64,000 bases of DNA from Candidatus Avispirillum faecium (GCA_904396155.1 CAJFOI010000048.1:30396-94395); one strand, 5' to 3'. Positions 19,648 to 29,747 are shown, numbered from the stretch's first letter. The notes: generated by a model from the letters alone, not told the origin. Made by a program: numbers and translations.

Positions 19648-22410
19648 ATGAGCCTTATTACAAAAATCTTCGGCACTTACAGTGACCATCAAATCAAAAA
19701 AATCCTTCCTATTGTGGATAAAATAGAAGCCCTGGCGCCAAAATACAAAGAGATGTCCGATGCAGATATGCGCGCCACTACCGACGCCCTGCGGGAAACG
19801 CTGCAAAAGGGACACACGCTGGACGAGATCCTGCCGGACGCCTACGCCCTGGTACGGGAGGCGGCCGACCGGGTGTTGGGCAAGCGTCCCTTCCGGGTAC
19901 AGCTCATGTGCGGCATTCTGCTCCATCAGGGAAGAGTGGCCGAAATGAAGACCGGTGAAGGAAAAACGCTGGTGGCAGCCCTGCCCGCTTACCTGAATGC
20001 CCTCACTGGCAAAGGAGTGCACATCGTCACCGTCAACGAATATCTTGCGAAGATGGGCCAGGAGGAAATCGGGCGCATCCATGAGTTTTTGGGACTGACC
20101 ACCGGCCTCATCGTTCACGATCAGACAAAGGAGGAAAAGAAGGCCGCCTATAACTGCGACATCACCTACGGCACCAACAATGAATTTGGGTTCGACTATC
20201 TGCGGGACAATATGGCCACCTATAAAGAAAATCAGACCCAGCGGGGGCATTCTTTTGCCATCGTGGACGAGGTGGACTCCATTCTTATCGACGAAGCCCG
20301 CACGCCGCTGATCATATCCGGCCACGGTACCAAAACAGATGAGCTGTATCAGCGGGCAGAGGCCCTGGCCCGCACCATGACCAAGTTTGTCATCAAAGAA
20401 CTGGATACCAAGGTGGAAAACGACCAGATTGAACAGGACTATATCGTAGATGAAAAGGCCCGTTCCTGTACCCTCACCGCAAACGGTATCAAAAAAGCGG
20501 AAGCCTTTTTCGGAATTGAAAACCTGTCTGATCCGGAAAATGCGGATATCTCCCACCACATTTATCAGGCCATCCGTGCCCACGGCATCATGAAGCGGGA
20601 CACGGACTATGTGGTGAACAACAACGAAGTGATGATCGTAGATACCTTTACCGGACGAATCATGCCCGGCCGCCGGTACTCCGACGGACTGCATCAGGCC
20701 ATTGAGGCAAAAGAGGGCGTGGAGATTCAAAGGGAAAACCGCACCATCGCTACCATCACCTTCCAAAACTACTTCAGAATGTACGATAAATTGTCCGGCA
20801 TGACCGGTACCGCACTTTCTGAAGAAAATGAATTTCGGGAGATCTATAATCTGGACGTAGTGGAGGTGCCCACCAATAAACCTATGATCCGGATAGACCA
20901 CAGCGACGTGGTCTATACTACCGTAGCAGGAAAGGACCGCGCCGTTATCCGTCAGATCGTGGAATGCCACAAGAAAGGGCAGCCCGTTCTGGTGGGTACC
21001 GTGTCCGTGGAAAAATCGGAAAGGCTTTCCCAAAAACTGAAGGCTGCCGGAATCCCCCATAATGTGCTCAATGCAAAATATCATGAAAAAGAAGCGGAAA
21101 TCGTGGCCCAGGCCGGAAAGCTGGGGGCCGTGACCATCTCCACCAACATGGCAGGACGCGGTACCGACATCCTGCTGGGCGGCAACGCGGAGTATCTTGC
21201 CAAGCAGCAGCTGCGCAAGGAAGGATATGAGGAAGAGATCGTCATGCTGGCCACCGGCTCCTCTCAGTCCGTTTCAGAGGAAGCGCTGGAGGCGAGAAAG
21301 CACTACCGCGAGCTTTACGGCAAATATAAGGAAGAAATCAAACCGGAGGCGGAAAAAGTCGTCGCGGCCGGGGGACTGTTCGTCATTGGTACGGAGCGGC
21401 ACGATGCACGCCGCATCGACAACCAGCTGCGTGGCCGAAGCGGACGGCAGGGCGACCCGGGGGAATCCCGCTTCTACCTGTCCCTGGAGGACGATTTGAT
21501 GCGTCTGTTCGGCAGCGAGAGGATCCTGGGGCTTGTATCCCGGCTGGGCATTACCGAGGACGACCCCATCGACGCCAGAATCCTTTCCAACTCTATTGAA
21601 AGCGCACAAAAGCGCCTGGAAGACCAGAACTTTGAGCGCAGAAAGAACGTCCTCGCCTACGACGATGTCATGAACCAGCAGCGCAAGGTGATCTATCAGC
21701 AACGGCAGGAGGTGCTGGAGGGTGGTTCCCTGCGGGAGAAAATGCTGGCCATGATCCAGTCTACCATCTCCGATTCCATTTCCCAGTTTCTGCATGAAGA
21801 CGATATGGCCCTCTGGGATATCGCCGCTCTGAAAAACAAATATATGGGGCTGCTCTGCCAGGAAAGCGATTTCAACGATCTGTCCGGCAAGCCGGAAGAG
21901 GTGCGGGAGCGTATCCGCACCCAGCTGTTGGACCGGGCCATGAAGCTCTACGAGGAAAAGGAGCAAAAGATCTTCGGAGAAGAGGTCTTCCGGGAAGTAG
22001 AGCGGGTGGTACTCCTGCGAAACGTGGACTCCAAATGGATGGATCATCTGGAGGCGATGGATTCTCTCATGGATTCCATCGGACTGCAGGCATATGCCCA
22101 GCGCAACCCTATCAGCGAATACAGAATTGCCGGAGCAGATCTCTTCGATGAAATGATCACCATGATCCGGGACGATACCGTTCGCATGCTCCTGTCCGTC
22201 ATGCCCCGCCCGCAGACCATGAAGCGGGAACAGATCATTCAGCCGGTATCGGCCGGATTTGCCGGCGCAGGAGACGGAACGCTCAAGAAAAAACCTGTGG
22301 TAAAAAAGGCTGCCGAGAAAATAGGGCGCAACGACCCCTGTCCCTGCGGCAGCGGCAAAAAATATAAAAAATGCTGCGGAGCAGGTACCAAAACCAATGA
22401 AAACACATAA
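19648..22410 (+). CDS. secA: Preprotein translocase subunit SecA
   Basis: MKTGEGKTLVAALPAYLNALTGKGVHIVTVNEYLAKM, DEVDSILIDEARTPLIISG, NMAGRGTDILLGGN, C-terminal NDPCPCGSGKKYKKCCG. ATG at 19648 fits the known N-terminus better than the track start at 19573. Confidence 0.97.
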   Translation: MSLITKIFGTYSDHQIKKILPIVDKIEALAPKYKEMSDADMRATTDALRETLQKGHTLDEILPDAYALVREAADRVLGKRPFRVQLMCGILLHQGRVAEMKTGEGKTLVAALPAYLNALTGKGVHIVTVNEYLAKMGQEEIGRIHEFLGLTTGLIVHDQTKEEKKAAYNCDITYGTNNEFGFDYLRDNMATYKENQTQRGHSFAIVDEVDSILIDEARTPLIISGHGTKTDELYQRAEALARTMTKFVIKELDTKVENDQIEQDYIVDEKARSCTLTANGIKKAEAFFGIENLSDPENADISHHIYQAIRAHGIMKRDTDYVVNNNEVMIVDTFTGRIMPGRRYSDGLHQAIEAKEGVEIQRENRTIATITFQNYFRMYDKLSGMTGTALSEENEFREIYNLDVVEVPTNKPMIRIDHSDVVYTTVAGKDRAVIRQIVECHKKGQPVLVGTVSVEKSERLSQKLKAAGIPHNVLNAKYHEKEAEIVAQAGKLGAVTISTNMAGRGTDILLGGNAEYLAKQQLRKEGYEEEIVMLATGSSQSVSEEALEARKHYRELYGKYKEEIKPEAEKVVAAGGLFVIGTERHDARRIDNQLRGRSGRQGDPGESRFYLSLEDDLMRLFGSERILGLVSRLGITEDDPIDARILSNSIESAQKRLEDQNFERRKNVLAYDDVMNQQRKVIYQQRQEVLEGGSLREKMLAMIQSTISDSISQFLHEDDMALWDIAALKNKYMGLLCQESDFNDLSGKPEEVRERIRTQLLDRAMKLYEEKEQKIFGEEVFREVERVVLLRNVDSKWMDHLEAMDSLMDSIGLQAYAQRNPISEYRIAGADLFDEMITMIRDDTVRMLLSVMPRPQTMKREQIIQPVSAGFAGAGDGTLKKKPVVKKAAEKIGRNDPCPCGSGKKYKKCCGAGTKTNENT

Positions 22411-23800
22411 ACAAAAAAAAGACCCCCTGGGTCTTTCCTGGATCGGCGCCGGCATGATCTTTCTGTTCAATCCACTCATCAACGTAGTGGACGTGCTGCC
22501 GGACTTTATCGGACTGTTTATGATCATGCACGGTCTGTCTAAAGTCGCGGAAGTGACCGATCATCTGGGAGACGCCCGGGACGGCTTTGCCAAGCTGGCC
22601 ATTGTCAGCCTGATACAGACAGGGATTGTTTTTACGCTTCCCTTCAATTCCGATTCCTATACCATGCTGATGGCCTTTTCCGTCAGTATCGTAAGTGCGA
22701 TTTACTTTGTACCAGCTGTCTCCCACTTGTTTGAAGGTTTTTCCTATATTTCCCTGCGCACCGGCGCCGCCTCCCCCAATGCCGTCCCCTCCAGAGGGGC
22801 TCTGCGGGGGAAAAATCAAAAGCATTCCAGCGTGACGGCCCTCCAAGTGCTCACCTACGCAGCGTTTTTTATACGCGCCGGAGGGGCTGTGCTGCCCCTT
22901 GTCCCAGGAATCTTTGTCAATGACTATGTGGGCGCGCCGGGTGTAAACTGGGCGCAGTACAGCGGCGTATTGTATGCGTTTGCCTGGGTCGCCGGATTTG
23001 CAGTGGGCATCCCCTGGCTGCTCCGTTTTCGTCGGTACATCAAGGGGATGTGCGCGGATCCGGTGCTCACTGAAACACTTTGGCAAAGATACAAAGAGGA
23101 AGTTTTGCCCAACAAGGGTTATCTTGCTGCAAAAAGGACCCGCATCCTGTTGATTCTGGCAATCGTCGCCTGCGGACTTACCTTTTGTATGTATGTGGAC
23201 TACGTAAATATCGTGCCCAATGCGTTTTCCGCGGCGTTTCTGATCGCTGTTTTTGCATTCCTGAAAAGGGAGGATAAAAAGCACGCGCTTTGGGGCATCG
23301 TACTGTCTGTTCTCCTGATCATAGCGTCCATTGTCACAGAGGTCCTCCTTGTAAACTATACCGGCGGGATCAACAATTACACGCCTGCATCCTTTGCAAT
23401 CGGCGTACAACGAGCCCGGGAGCTCTATCCTTGGATCATGGTCTCCTCCCTGGTCGAGGCAGTGCTGGCCCTCTCCGCATTCGCCGTATTGCTGTACCTG
23501 CTGCGGGGATTGCTTCGATCCCATATCGCCGCATACGCAGGCCGCTTTTACAGGACAGAGGAACAGGCAGCCGCAGAAATTGCCCGTTTGACGGGAGAAG
23601 TGCAAAGCCGGCTGCGGTTTACCGCTGTGGCAGGCGGCGCGGCGTTGCTTCTCAACGGGGTGTACGCATGCATCGCACCCTGGGCGCCGGTAATTTGGAT
23701 TTTGAACGCGATGGTCGTGGCTCTATTTACCTATGGGATGTACAAGGTATACGCATATATGCAGGAAAATCTGTACACGCGTATTTTGCGAAATTATTAA
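22397..23800 (+). CDS. Polytopic membrane protein of unknown function, start overlaps secA stop
   Basis: Long ORF with multiple hydrophobic segments; starts 14 nt before the end of secA. Confidence 0.7.
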   Translation: MKTHKQKKDPLGLSWIGAGMIFLFNPLINVVDVLPDFIGLFMIMHGLSKVAEVTDHLGDARDGFAKLAIVSLIQTGIVFTLPFNSDSYTMLMAFSVSIVSAIYFVPAVSHLFEGFSYISLRTGAASPNAVPSRGALRGKNQKHSSVTALQVLTYAAFFIRAGGAVLPLVPGIFVNDYVGAPGVNWAQYSGVLYAFAWVAGFAVGIPWLLRFRRYIKGMCADPVLTETLWQRYKEEVLPNKGYLAAKRTRILLILAIVACGLTFCMYVDYVNIVPNAFSAAFLIAVFAFLKREDKKHALWGIVLSVLLIIASIVTEVLLVNYTGGINNYTPASFAIGVQRARELYPWIMVSSLVEAVLALSAFAVLLYLLRGLLRSHIAAYAGRFYRTEEQAAAEIARLTGEVQSRLRFTAVAGGAALLLNGVYACIAPWAPVIWILNAMVVALFTYGMYKVYAYMQENLYTRILRNY

Positions 23801-23803
23801 AAC

Positions 23804-23833
23804 ACGGGGCACAGCCAGCAGGCTGTGCCCCGT
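23804..23833. terminator. Bidirectional terminator
   Basis: ACGGGGCACAGCC-agca-GGCTGTGCCCCGT between convergent genes. Confidence 0.75.
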
Positions 23834-23843
23834 AGTATTTTTA

Positions 23844-24689
23844 TCAAAGCCATTTTTTGCGCTTGAACAGCAGAATGAGAATCACACTGATCAAAATACT
23901 GACAACGATCACCGCCGGATATCCCAGCTTCCAATGAAGCTCCGGCATACCGACAAAGTTCATTCCATACCAGCCGGCGATCAGCGTCAGCGGCAAAAAC
24001 AAAACTGTCACAATGGTAAACACCCGCATGAGATCGTTTTGCCGTATGGAAAGCTGCGACTGATATTCTTCCCGCATCTGATTGACAATCTCCTGCAAAT
24101 TCTGCACGGCACGCAGATACCGGTCCGTCCGTGCACCCAAAATGGCAATACGCTTCAGCGTTTGTTTGGAAAGCAGTCGGTTGTCATTGGCATCCATCTC
24201 ATCGAAAATGGAATCCAGCTGTTCATAATAGCGTTTCAGGCGCAACAGTTCTTTGCGCCAGTTGCAAATCTGCGCAAGCACACCTCGTCCGCTGCCGGAA
24301 AGGACCCTTGCTTCCTCTTCACTGATCTGTGCCTCAAACCGATGCAGATATTCCATATCCCCCCTGAGCAGTCTAACAAAAAATGCATAGAGCAACTGTT
24401 CGTTCTGTGTGGCGTCGGGCGCTTCCAAATCTTCCAAGATACGATGGACGCACATTTCACCGGCCCGGTCCCTGCAGAAGAAAAACAAATCCTCCTTGTC
24501 CATATAGATGAGGATCTTGGAACTTTCTGTCCGCTCGCTGTGGACATCGTAGTAGTCAAAGGCCAGAAGATCAAAAACGTCATGACATTCAAAGCTCTCA
24601 CTCTCACATTCGTTTATGTAGTCAAAAACCTTCGGGTCCATATACGCTGCAGCTTTGTGCAGCTGCGCGTAGGTAAAAACCTGTCGCAT
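23844..24689 (-). CDS. corA: CorA-family divalent cation transporter
   Basis: C-terminal two-TM region with LTLIAGWYGMNFVGMPELHWKLGYPAV (GMN motif variant YGMNF). Confidence 0.9.
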   Translation of the reverse strand: MRQVFTYAQLHKAAAYMDPKVFDYINECESESFECHDVFDLLAFDYYDVHSERTESSKILIYMDKEDLFFFCRDRAGEMCVHRILEDLEAPDATQNEQLLYAFFVRLLRGDMEYLHRFEAQISEEEARVLSGSGRGVLAQICNWRKELLRLKRYYEQLDSIFDEMDANDNRLLSKQTLKRIAILGARTDRYLRAVQNLQEIVNQMREEYQSQLSIRQNDLMRVFTIVTVLFLPLTLIAGWYGMNFVGMPELHWKLGYPAVIVVSILISVILILLFKRKKWL

Positions 24690-24763
24690 GTTTCTCCTCC
24701 TAATTCTTTCCTTTGCTCCCGCTTTCGGAAAAAGGCGAAGCATCGCTTCGCCCGGTCCGTATG

Positions 24764-25696
24764 TCACTGCGCGAAGAGCTCTCCCGACAAATACCGCTCT
24801 CCAGTATCCGGAAGCAGTACTACGACACGCTTTCCGGCATACGCGCTCTGCCGGGATAATTCCATCGCTGCCCACAGTGCCGCACCGGAGGAGATCCCCA
24901 CAAGGATCCCTTCCTCCCTGGCCGCAGCACGTGCAGCCCCAAAGGCATTTTCAGCAGACACCTGCACCACCTGATCATATACCGATGTATGCAAAACCCG
25001 GGGCACAAACCCCGCACCAATACCTTGCAGCTTATGCGGTCCCGCGGCACCTCCCGACAATACCGGGGATGCGTCCGGCTCCACAGCAACAATCTGAATA
25101 TCGGGGTTCTTTGACTTCAAATATTCCCCTGCCCCGGTAATGGTCCCGCCGGTACCCACACCGGCCACGAACACATCTACGCTGCCGTCCGTATCCTCCC
25201 AGATCTCCGGACCGGTGGTGCGCCGGTGGGCATCTGCATTGGCGGGATTGTCAAACTGTCCGGGAATAAAGCTGTCCGGATACTGTTTTGCCAGTTCTCC
25301 GGCCTTTGCAATGGCCCCCTGCATTCCCAACTTTCCATCCGTAAGCACGAGCCGGGCGCCGTATGCCTGCACAAGCCGCCTCCGCTCCAGAGACATGGTG
25401 TCCGGCATGACAATGATAACCCGATATCCCCGTGCGGCAGCTACCGCCGCAAGCCCGATCCCCGTATTTCCGGAAGTGGGCTCGATAATCACCGTTTCCG
25501 GCCCCAGAACTCCCTGCCTCTCGGCGTCGTCCAGCATGGCCAGCGCCACCCGGTCCTTTACGCTGCCCGCCGGATTGAAATACTCCAGCTTTGCCAGCAG
25601 CTCCGCCCGCAGACCATACCGTCGTGCAAGCCGCTCCAGCCGCAGCAGAGGCGTTTTCCCAATCAACTGCTCTACAGAAGTATAGATGTTCGCCAT
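24764..25696 (-). CDS. cysK: Cysteine synthase
   Basis: [34 protein letters not shown] (PLP lysine), [42 protein letters not shown]. Confidence 0.95.
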   Translation of the reverse strand: MANIYTSVEQLIGKTPLLRLERLARRYGLRAELLAKLEYFNPAGSVKDRVALAMLDDAERQGVLGPETVIIEPTSGNTGIGLAAVAAARGYRVIIVMPDTMSLERRRLVQAYGARLVLTDGKLGMQGAIAKAGELAKQYPDSFIPGQFDNPANADAHRRTTGPEIWEDTDGSVDVFVAGVGTGGTITGAGEYLKSKNPDIQIVAVEPDASPVLSGGAAGPHKLQGIGAGFVPRVLHTSVYDQVVQVSAENAFGAARAAAREEGILVGISSGAALWAAMELSRQSAYAGKRVVVLLPDTGERYLSGELFAQ

Positions 25697-25714
25697 TTTT
25701 CTTCCCTCCATTCG

Positions 25715-26530
25715 TCAAAACTGAGGCACTACGGCACCCTCGTATTTCTCCTCCATAAAGGCCCGCACTTCTTCACTGCACACGGCCTTTACCAGCGCCT
25801 GGATCTTTTCCGTGTTTTCATTTCCCTCTTTCACTACGACCGCGTTGGTGTAGGTCCTTGCCATATCGGAATCCGCCGTCTCCGCAGCCAGCGCATCCTC
25901 GATCTGCAGCCCGCCGCCGATGGCGTAATTGCCGTTGATCACCGCGATATCCACATCCTCCAGAGAACGCACCTGCTGCGCCGCTTCGATCTCCCGGATC
26001 TGCAGATTTTTCTCATTTTTTTCGATATCCAGCACAGTCGCCTCCAGCCCCGCATCCTCGCGCAGCGTGATCAGCCCCTGGGCCTCCAGCAAAAACAGCG
26101 CTCTCGCCTCGTTGGTGGTATCGTTGGGGACGGTCACAGTTGCCCCCTCCGGAAGGGCGTCCAGAGAATCACATTTGCCGGCATATATGCCCATGGGTTC
26201 GTAGTGTACATCGGCAACGGAAACCAGGTGCGTCCCATTTTCCTCGTTGAAATCATCCAAATATTTCAGATGCTGGAAGTAGTTCGCATCCAACTCTCCG
26301 CTTTCCGTAGCCGTGTTGGGCAATACGTAATCGTTAAACTCCCGGATCTCCAGGGTGTACCCTTCCTTCTCCAAGACCTCTTTTGCCACCTCCAAAATTT
26401 CCGCATGGGGTGCAGGAGATGCGCCGACGACAATGGTCTTTTCATCCTTTGCACCGCCGCAGGCCGCAAGGCCGAAAACAGAAACTGCCGCAAGCGACAG
26501 AGCCGTGATGAGCGAAACAATCTTTTTCAT
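25715..26530 (-). CDS. metQ: MetQ/NlpA family substrate-binding lipoprotein
   Basis: Lipobox SVFGLAACGG, VVGASPAPHAEILEVAKEVLEKEGYTLEIREFNDYVLPNTA. Confidence 0.92.
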   Translation of the reverse strand: MKKIVSLITALSLAAVSVFGLAACGGAKDEKTIVVGASPAPHAEILEVAKEVLEKEGYTLEIREFNDYVLPNTATESGELDANYFQHLKYLDDFNEENGTHLVSVADVHYEPMGIYAGKCDSLDALPEGATVTVPNDTTNEARALFLLEAQGLITLREDAGLEATVLDIEKNEKNLQIREIEAAQQVRSLEDVDIAVINGNYAIGGGLQIEDALAAETADSDMARTYTNAVVVKEGNENTEKIQALVKAVCSEEVRAFMEEKYEGAVVPQF

Positions 26531-26575
26531 AATATCATACCTTCTTTCTGATTTTATACATTATTAAATTTCTTT

Positions 26576-27247
26576 CTATCTTCTGATCCGCTTATCTGTT
26601 TTGAAGGCGACACGCATGCCCACCTCCTGAAAAATCTGCACAATCACAACCAAAATCAATACCGTGACCAGCATCACATCGTCCTCATAGCGGTAATACC
26701 CATAGTTGATGGCAATGGACCCCAATCCCCCGCCGCCGGTAAATCCGGCCATGGCTGAATACCCCAAAATCGTAGTGATAGCAATGGCACTGCCCACAAT
26801 GAGGGAAGGCTTTGCCTCCGGCAACAGTACCTTGCATACAATCTGGAAGGGGGAGGAACCCATCGATGCCGCCGCTTCGATAACTCCACCGTCCACTTCC
26901 TTCAGGGAAGACTCCACCATCCGCGCTACAAAGGGCGCTGCCGCCACCACCAGCGGCACAATGGTCGCCGTAGACCCGATGGTAGTCCCCGCGATCGCCC
27001 GGGTAAAAGGGATGATGGCAACCAGCAGCACGATAAAGGGAACAGATCGCAAAAGATTTACAACAGCACCCAGGATCTTGTTCAGTGGCTTATTTCGGCA
27101 AATGCCGTTTTCGTCCGTGATATATAGAATCACGCCCACCGGAATGCCGATGACATACGACGCCGCTGTGGAGACCACAACCATATACAATGTCTCAAGA
27201 ATCCCTGTCAGAAGGGTATCGATCATCCCGCTGTCCCACATATGCAT
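26576..27247 (-). CDS. metI: Methionine ABC transporter permease MetI
   Basis: LLRSVPFIVLLVAIIPFTRAIAGTTIGSTATIVPLVVAAAPFVARMVESSLKEVDGGVIEAAASMGSSPFQIV. Confidence 0.92.
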   Translation of the reverse strand: MHMWDSGMIDTLLTGILETLYMVVVSTAASYVIGIPVGVILYITDENGICRNKPLNKILGAVVNLLRSVPFIVLLVAIIPFTRAIAGTTIGSTATIVPLVVAAAPFVARMVESSLKEVDGGVIEAAASMGSSPFQIVCKVLLPEAKPSLIVGSAIAITTILGYSAMAGFTGGGGLGSIAINYGYYRYEDDVMLVTVLILVVIVQIFQEVGMRVAFKTDKRIRR

Positions 27248-28253
27248 CCTCCTCGCTGTATTGTATTTCGTGCTCTGCAAGATATGCCCGCACACGGGCC
27301 GCCGCAGCCGGGTCTTTCGGCAATTGCAGAACCATTTGCCCAAACGCCTTTTCCCGGATTTTCTTTGTATCTGCCCGCAGAATATTCACCGGTACCCTGC
27401 ATTCTAAAATCAAGTTGGAAAGCACCGGCGCATAAGCGGACTGTCCGTCAAATACCAAACGGAAGATCTGCCCGCCGTCTACCACTTCCATGGGCCGCGT
27501 CTTAGGGAGAATCAGATTTTTGGCCATGTCGGACTGGGGATGTAAAAATACCTCCTGCACGGGACCGCTTTCCACCACGCTGCCCGCTTCCATTACGGCC
27601 ACTTTGTTACAGATCTGCTCCACCACCTGCATCTCGTGGGTGATGACAACGATCGTAACACCCAACTTTTCATTGATGTCCCGCAGAAGCTTCAAAATGG
27701 AACGGGTAGTATTGGGATCCAGTGCGCTGGTCGCCTCGTCGCACAACAGCACCTTAGGATCTGTCGCCAGCGCCCGGGCAATGGCCACCCGCTGTTGCTG
27801 TCCGCCGGACAACTGAGAGGGATATGCTCCCGCTCGATCCGACAGTCCAACCAATTCCAAAAGCCGCTGCGCCTTTTGGAGTGCCTGCTCTTTGGGAACC
27901 TTACTGATTTCCAGAGGATAACAGACATTTTTCAAAGCCGTTCGCTGAGACAGCAAATTAAATGACTGAAAAATCATAGATATAGCCTTGCGCGTCTGCC
28001 GCAGTTCTTTCGCACGCAGAGTTGCAAGATCCACTCCCGCAAAATACACCTCCCCGCTGGAGGGCCGTTCCAAAAAATTCATACAGCGCACCAGGGTGGA
28101 CTTTCCGGCTCCCGACAATCCGATAATACCATATATATCCCCTCTCTCGATCTTCAGGGACACATTCTGCACCGCTTCTACGGCGCCGCGGGCAGTTTGA
28201 AAGGTTTTGCTAACATTTTTCAGTTCAATCAAACAATCTCCCTCCTTTTTCAT
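27195..28253 (-). CDS. metN: Methionine ABC transporter ATP-binding protein MetN
   Basis: Walker A GLSGAGKSTLVRCMNFLERP, LSGGQQQRVAIARALATDPKVLLCDEATSALDP, C-terminal NIL-like extension. Confidence 0.93.
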   Translation of the reverse strand: MKKEGDCLIELKNVSKTFQTARGAVEAVQNVSLKIERGDIYGIIGLSGAGKSTLVRCMNFLERPSSGEVYFAGVDLATLRAKELRQTRKAISMIFQSFNLLSQRTALKNVCYPLEISKVPKEQALQKAQRLLELVGLSDRAGAYPSQLSGGQQQRVAIARALATDPKVLLCDEATSALDPNTTRSILKLLRDINEKLGVTIVVITHEMQVVEQICNKVAVMEAGSVVESGPVQEVFLHPQSDMAKNLILPKTRPMEVVDGGQIFRLVFDGQSAYAPVLSNLILECRVPVNILRADTKKIREKAFGQMVLQLPKDPAAAARVRAYLAEHEIQYSEEDAYVGQRDDRYPSDRDS

Positions 28254-28264
28254 TTTACAATAGG

Positions 28265-28470
28265 ACAATCTCCCACCCGCTCCGCGGGCATGGCCCCCGG
28301 AGTTGCCTTGCAACTCCCCACAAGGGGGCCTTTCTAATCCAAACATTCCTCTTCTATTCCTTTTCGCCTCCCCCGTATAAGGAGGCATTTTTTCCTTTAG
28401 CCTCCCCTGTGCGGGGGCTGCGTGGCAGACCCGGGGGTGGTGTCAGCGTAGCTGACGGAGGGGGTGTCTC
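28265..28470. repeat. Palindromic mosaic repeat between the metN leader and metN
   Basis: GACAATCTCCC...; CCCGCTCCGCGGG, GGAGTTGCCTTGCAACTCC, GGGGGTGGTGTCAGCGTAGCTGACGGAGGGGG; related to 9905-10380 and 18112-18262. Confidence 0.75.
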
Positions 28471-28496
28471 TATACACCATCCCCAAAATAAGAAAA

Positions 28497-28701
28497 GTCC
28501 GGGCGTCGATCAAACTCCCGGACACTTTTGTGCAAATATTCTTCTGCCCATGCAATACTCAGCTGCAAAAAAATGCAGAAAACGCCCGCACATCTTTCTG
28601 TGTCCGGGAGCTGAGCATTCGACCGCAGCGGAAATTCGCACGTATCCATTTTCCAAGCAAATCCTTCATACTTGCGTTTCCTCCCGCTGCTTCTGAGATT
28701 T
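28497..28701 (-). ncRNA. Candidate cis-regulatory leader (riboswitch-like) of metNIQ-cysK, class not recognised
   Basis: P1 28684-28690/28625-28631, 11-bp stem 28609-28619/28554-28564, terminator 28517-28523/28497-28503 followed by TTTTC, and an 11-bp alternative pairing CTCCCGGACAC (28600-28610) with GTGTCCGGGAG (28515-28525). Confidence 0.65.
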
Positions 28702-28707
28702 TAGGCC

Positions 28708-28736
28708 ATTTTATCATTAATTATTAAATTTGTCAA
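28708..28736 (-). promoter_or_regulatory. SigA-type promoter of the metN leader
   Basis: Minus strand TTGACA (28731-28736), 17-bp spacer, TAAAAT (28708-28713). Confidence 0.8.
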
Positions 28737-28790
28737 GGTTATTTTAATAATTCCCGCGAAAAAACCATTTCAAAAAAAGCGCGAAAAAAA

Positions 28791-29747
28791 TCAAAATATA
28801 GGGAATTCCCTCGGAATATCGGTTTTTTTGACGTAGGAGATTTCCATCGTATACTTGTAATCCAATCGAATCGGACCATAGGAAAGTTTGGAACGGCGCA
28901 GTCCCTCCAGCCCCAAATCCTCTTCCCGATTCACAAAAAGCGCACCATCAACGCTCCGCTGAAAATCCCGGGAAAGCACCTGAAACGCACCGTCCCGCTT
29001 TTTGTCAGCCTTTTCCACATGGACAAATACTGTGTCTTTGTAAATTTCTCCCATTGTGAAGCCGCAAATCTTCCCGGCTGTCCGCAGAATTACGCCGCAC
29101 ATGCCATAGATATCCCAGGCGCGGAGAACCCTGCAAACCGCTGCAAATTCCGGTCCGTCTATCGAAGATGTCGCAGAATTCTCCAATGCATACTTTTGAA
29201 AGTAGCGCACGACCTCGGATGCGTTTTTTTCATCCACCGCCTCGATGTGATATTCCGGATTTTCCCGAATAAACCGATTGATTAAATTCTTTTGCCGGTG
29301 ATGTTTTCGCCCGGCAGGATTTTCAAAATCCTTTTTATCATAAATATAATCTGCCCAGTCCCGGTCTGCATGGAGACCGCCCTGTGCAAAATTTCCCTTT
29401 TGAAAACATTCTAAAACTTGATCGGTCCGCTCTGAAGGAATCACGGACAATCTTCCCCGGCCCATTTCTTCAATATGTTCCCGCAGTCGCCGCAGGGCAA
29501 TTTGCTCTTTTGGTCCCAGGGGATATAAATAACTGCGGGATGCATCTTCTGCAAATGCCGCACTTAAATACAAATTGTCTTCCCATACGGCATATTCCAT
29601 GTCATACGCCCGATGCCACATCTTCACCGTGCCCGGTGCATAATCGCATATCCTGTGGATCCCGGTATAGATATACGGAGCATATTCCTTATAATATGCG
29701 TCGAGTTTTGCAAAGTCTGATTCCGTTATTTTTTGAAAATTCAGCAT
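28791..29747 (-). CDS. DUF2156/phosphatidylglycerol lysyltransferase C-terminal-like (GNAT-fold) protein
   Basis: MLNFQKITESDFAKLDAYYKEY...NLYLSAAF...; FENPAGRKHHRQKNLINRFIRENPEYHIE, ICGFTMGEIYKDTVFVHVEKADKKRDGAFQVLSRDF, NREEDLGLEGLRRSKLSYGP. Confidence 0.75.
   Translation of the reverse strand: MLNFQKITESDFAKLDAYYKEYAPYIYTGIHRICDYAPGTVKMWHRAYDMEYAVWEDNLYLSAAFAEDASRSYLYPLGPKEQIALRRLREHIEEMGRGRLSVIPSERTDQVLECFQKGNFAQGGLHADRDWADYIYDKKDFENPAGRKHHRQKNLINRFIRENPEYHIEAVDEKNASEVVRYFQKYALENSATSSIDGPEFAAVCRVLRAWDIYGMCGVILRTAGKICGFTMGEIYKDTVFVHVEKADKKRDGAFQVLSRDFQRSVDGALFVNREEDLGLEGLRRSKLSYGPIRLDYKYTMEISYVKKTDIPREFPIF

Noticed and set aside
19552-21084. 510-aa minus-strand ORF opposite secA
   Set aside because: Shadow ORF of secA; same codon-bias artefact.
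28497-28701. T-box or SAM-I riboswitch assignment for the metN leader
   Set aside because: Neither the T-box UGGNACCGCG sequence nor the SAM-I conserved core is present by eye, so I left the class open.
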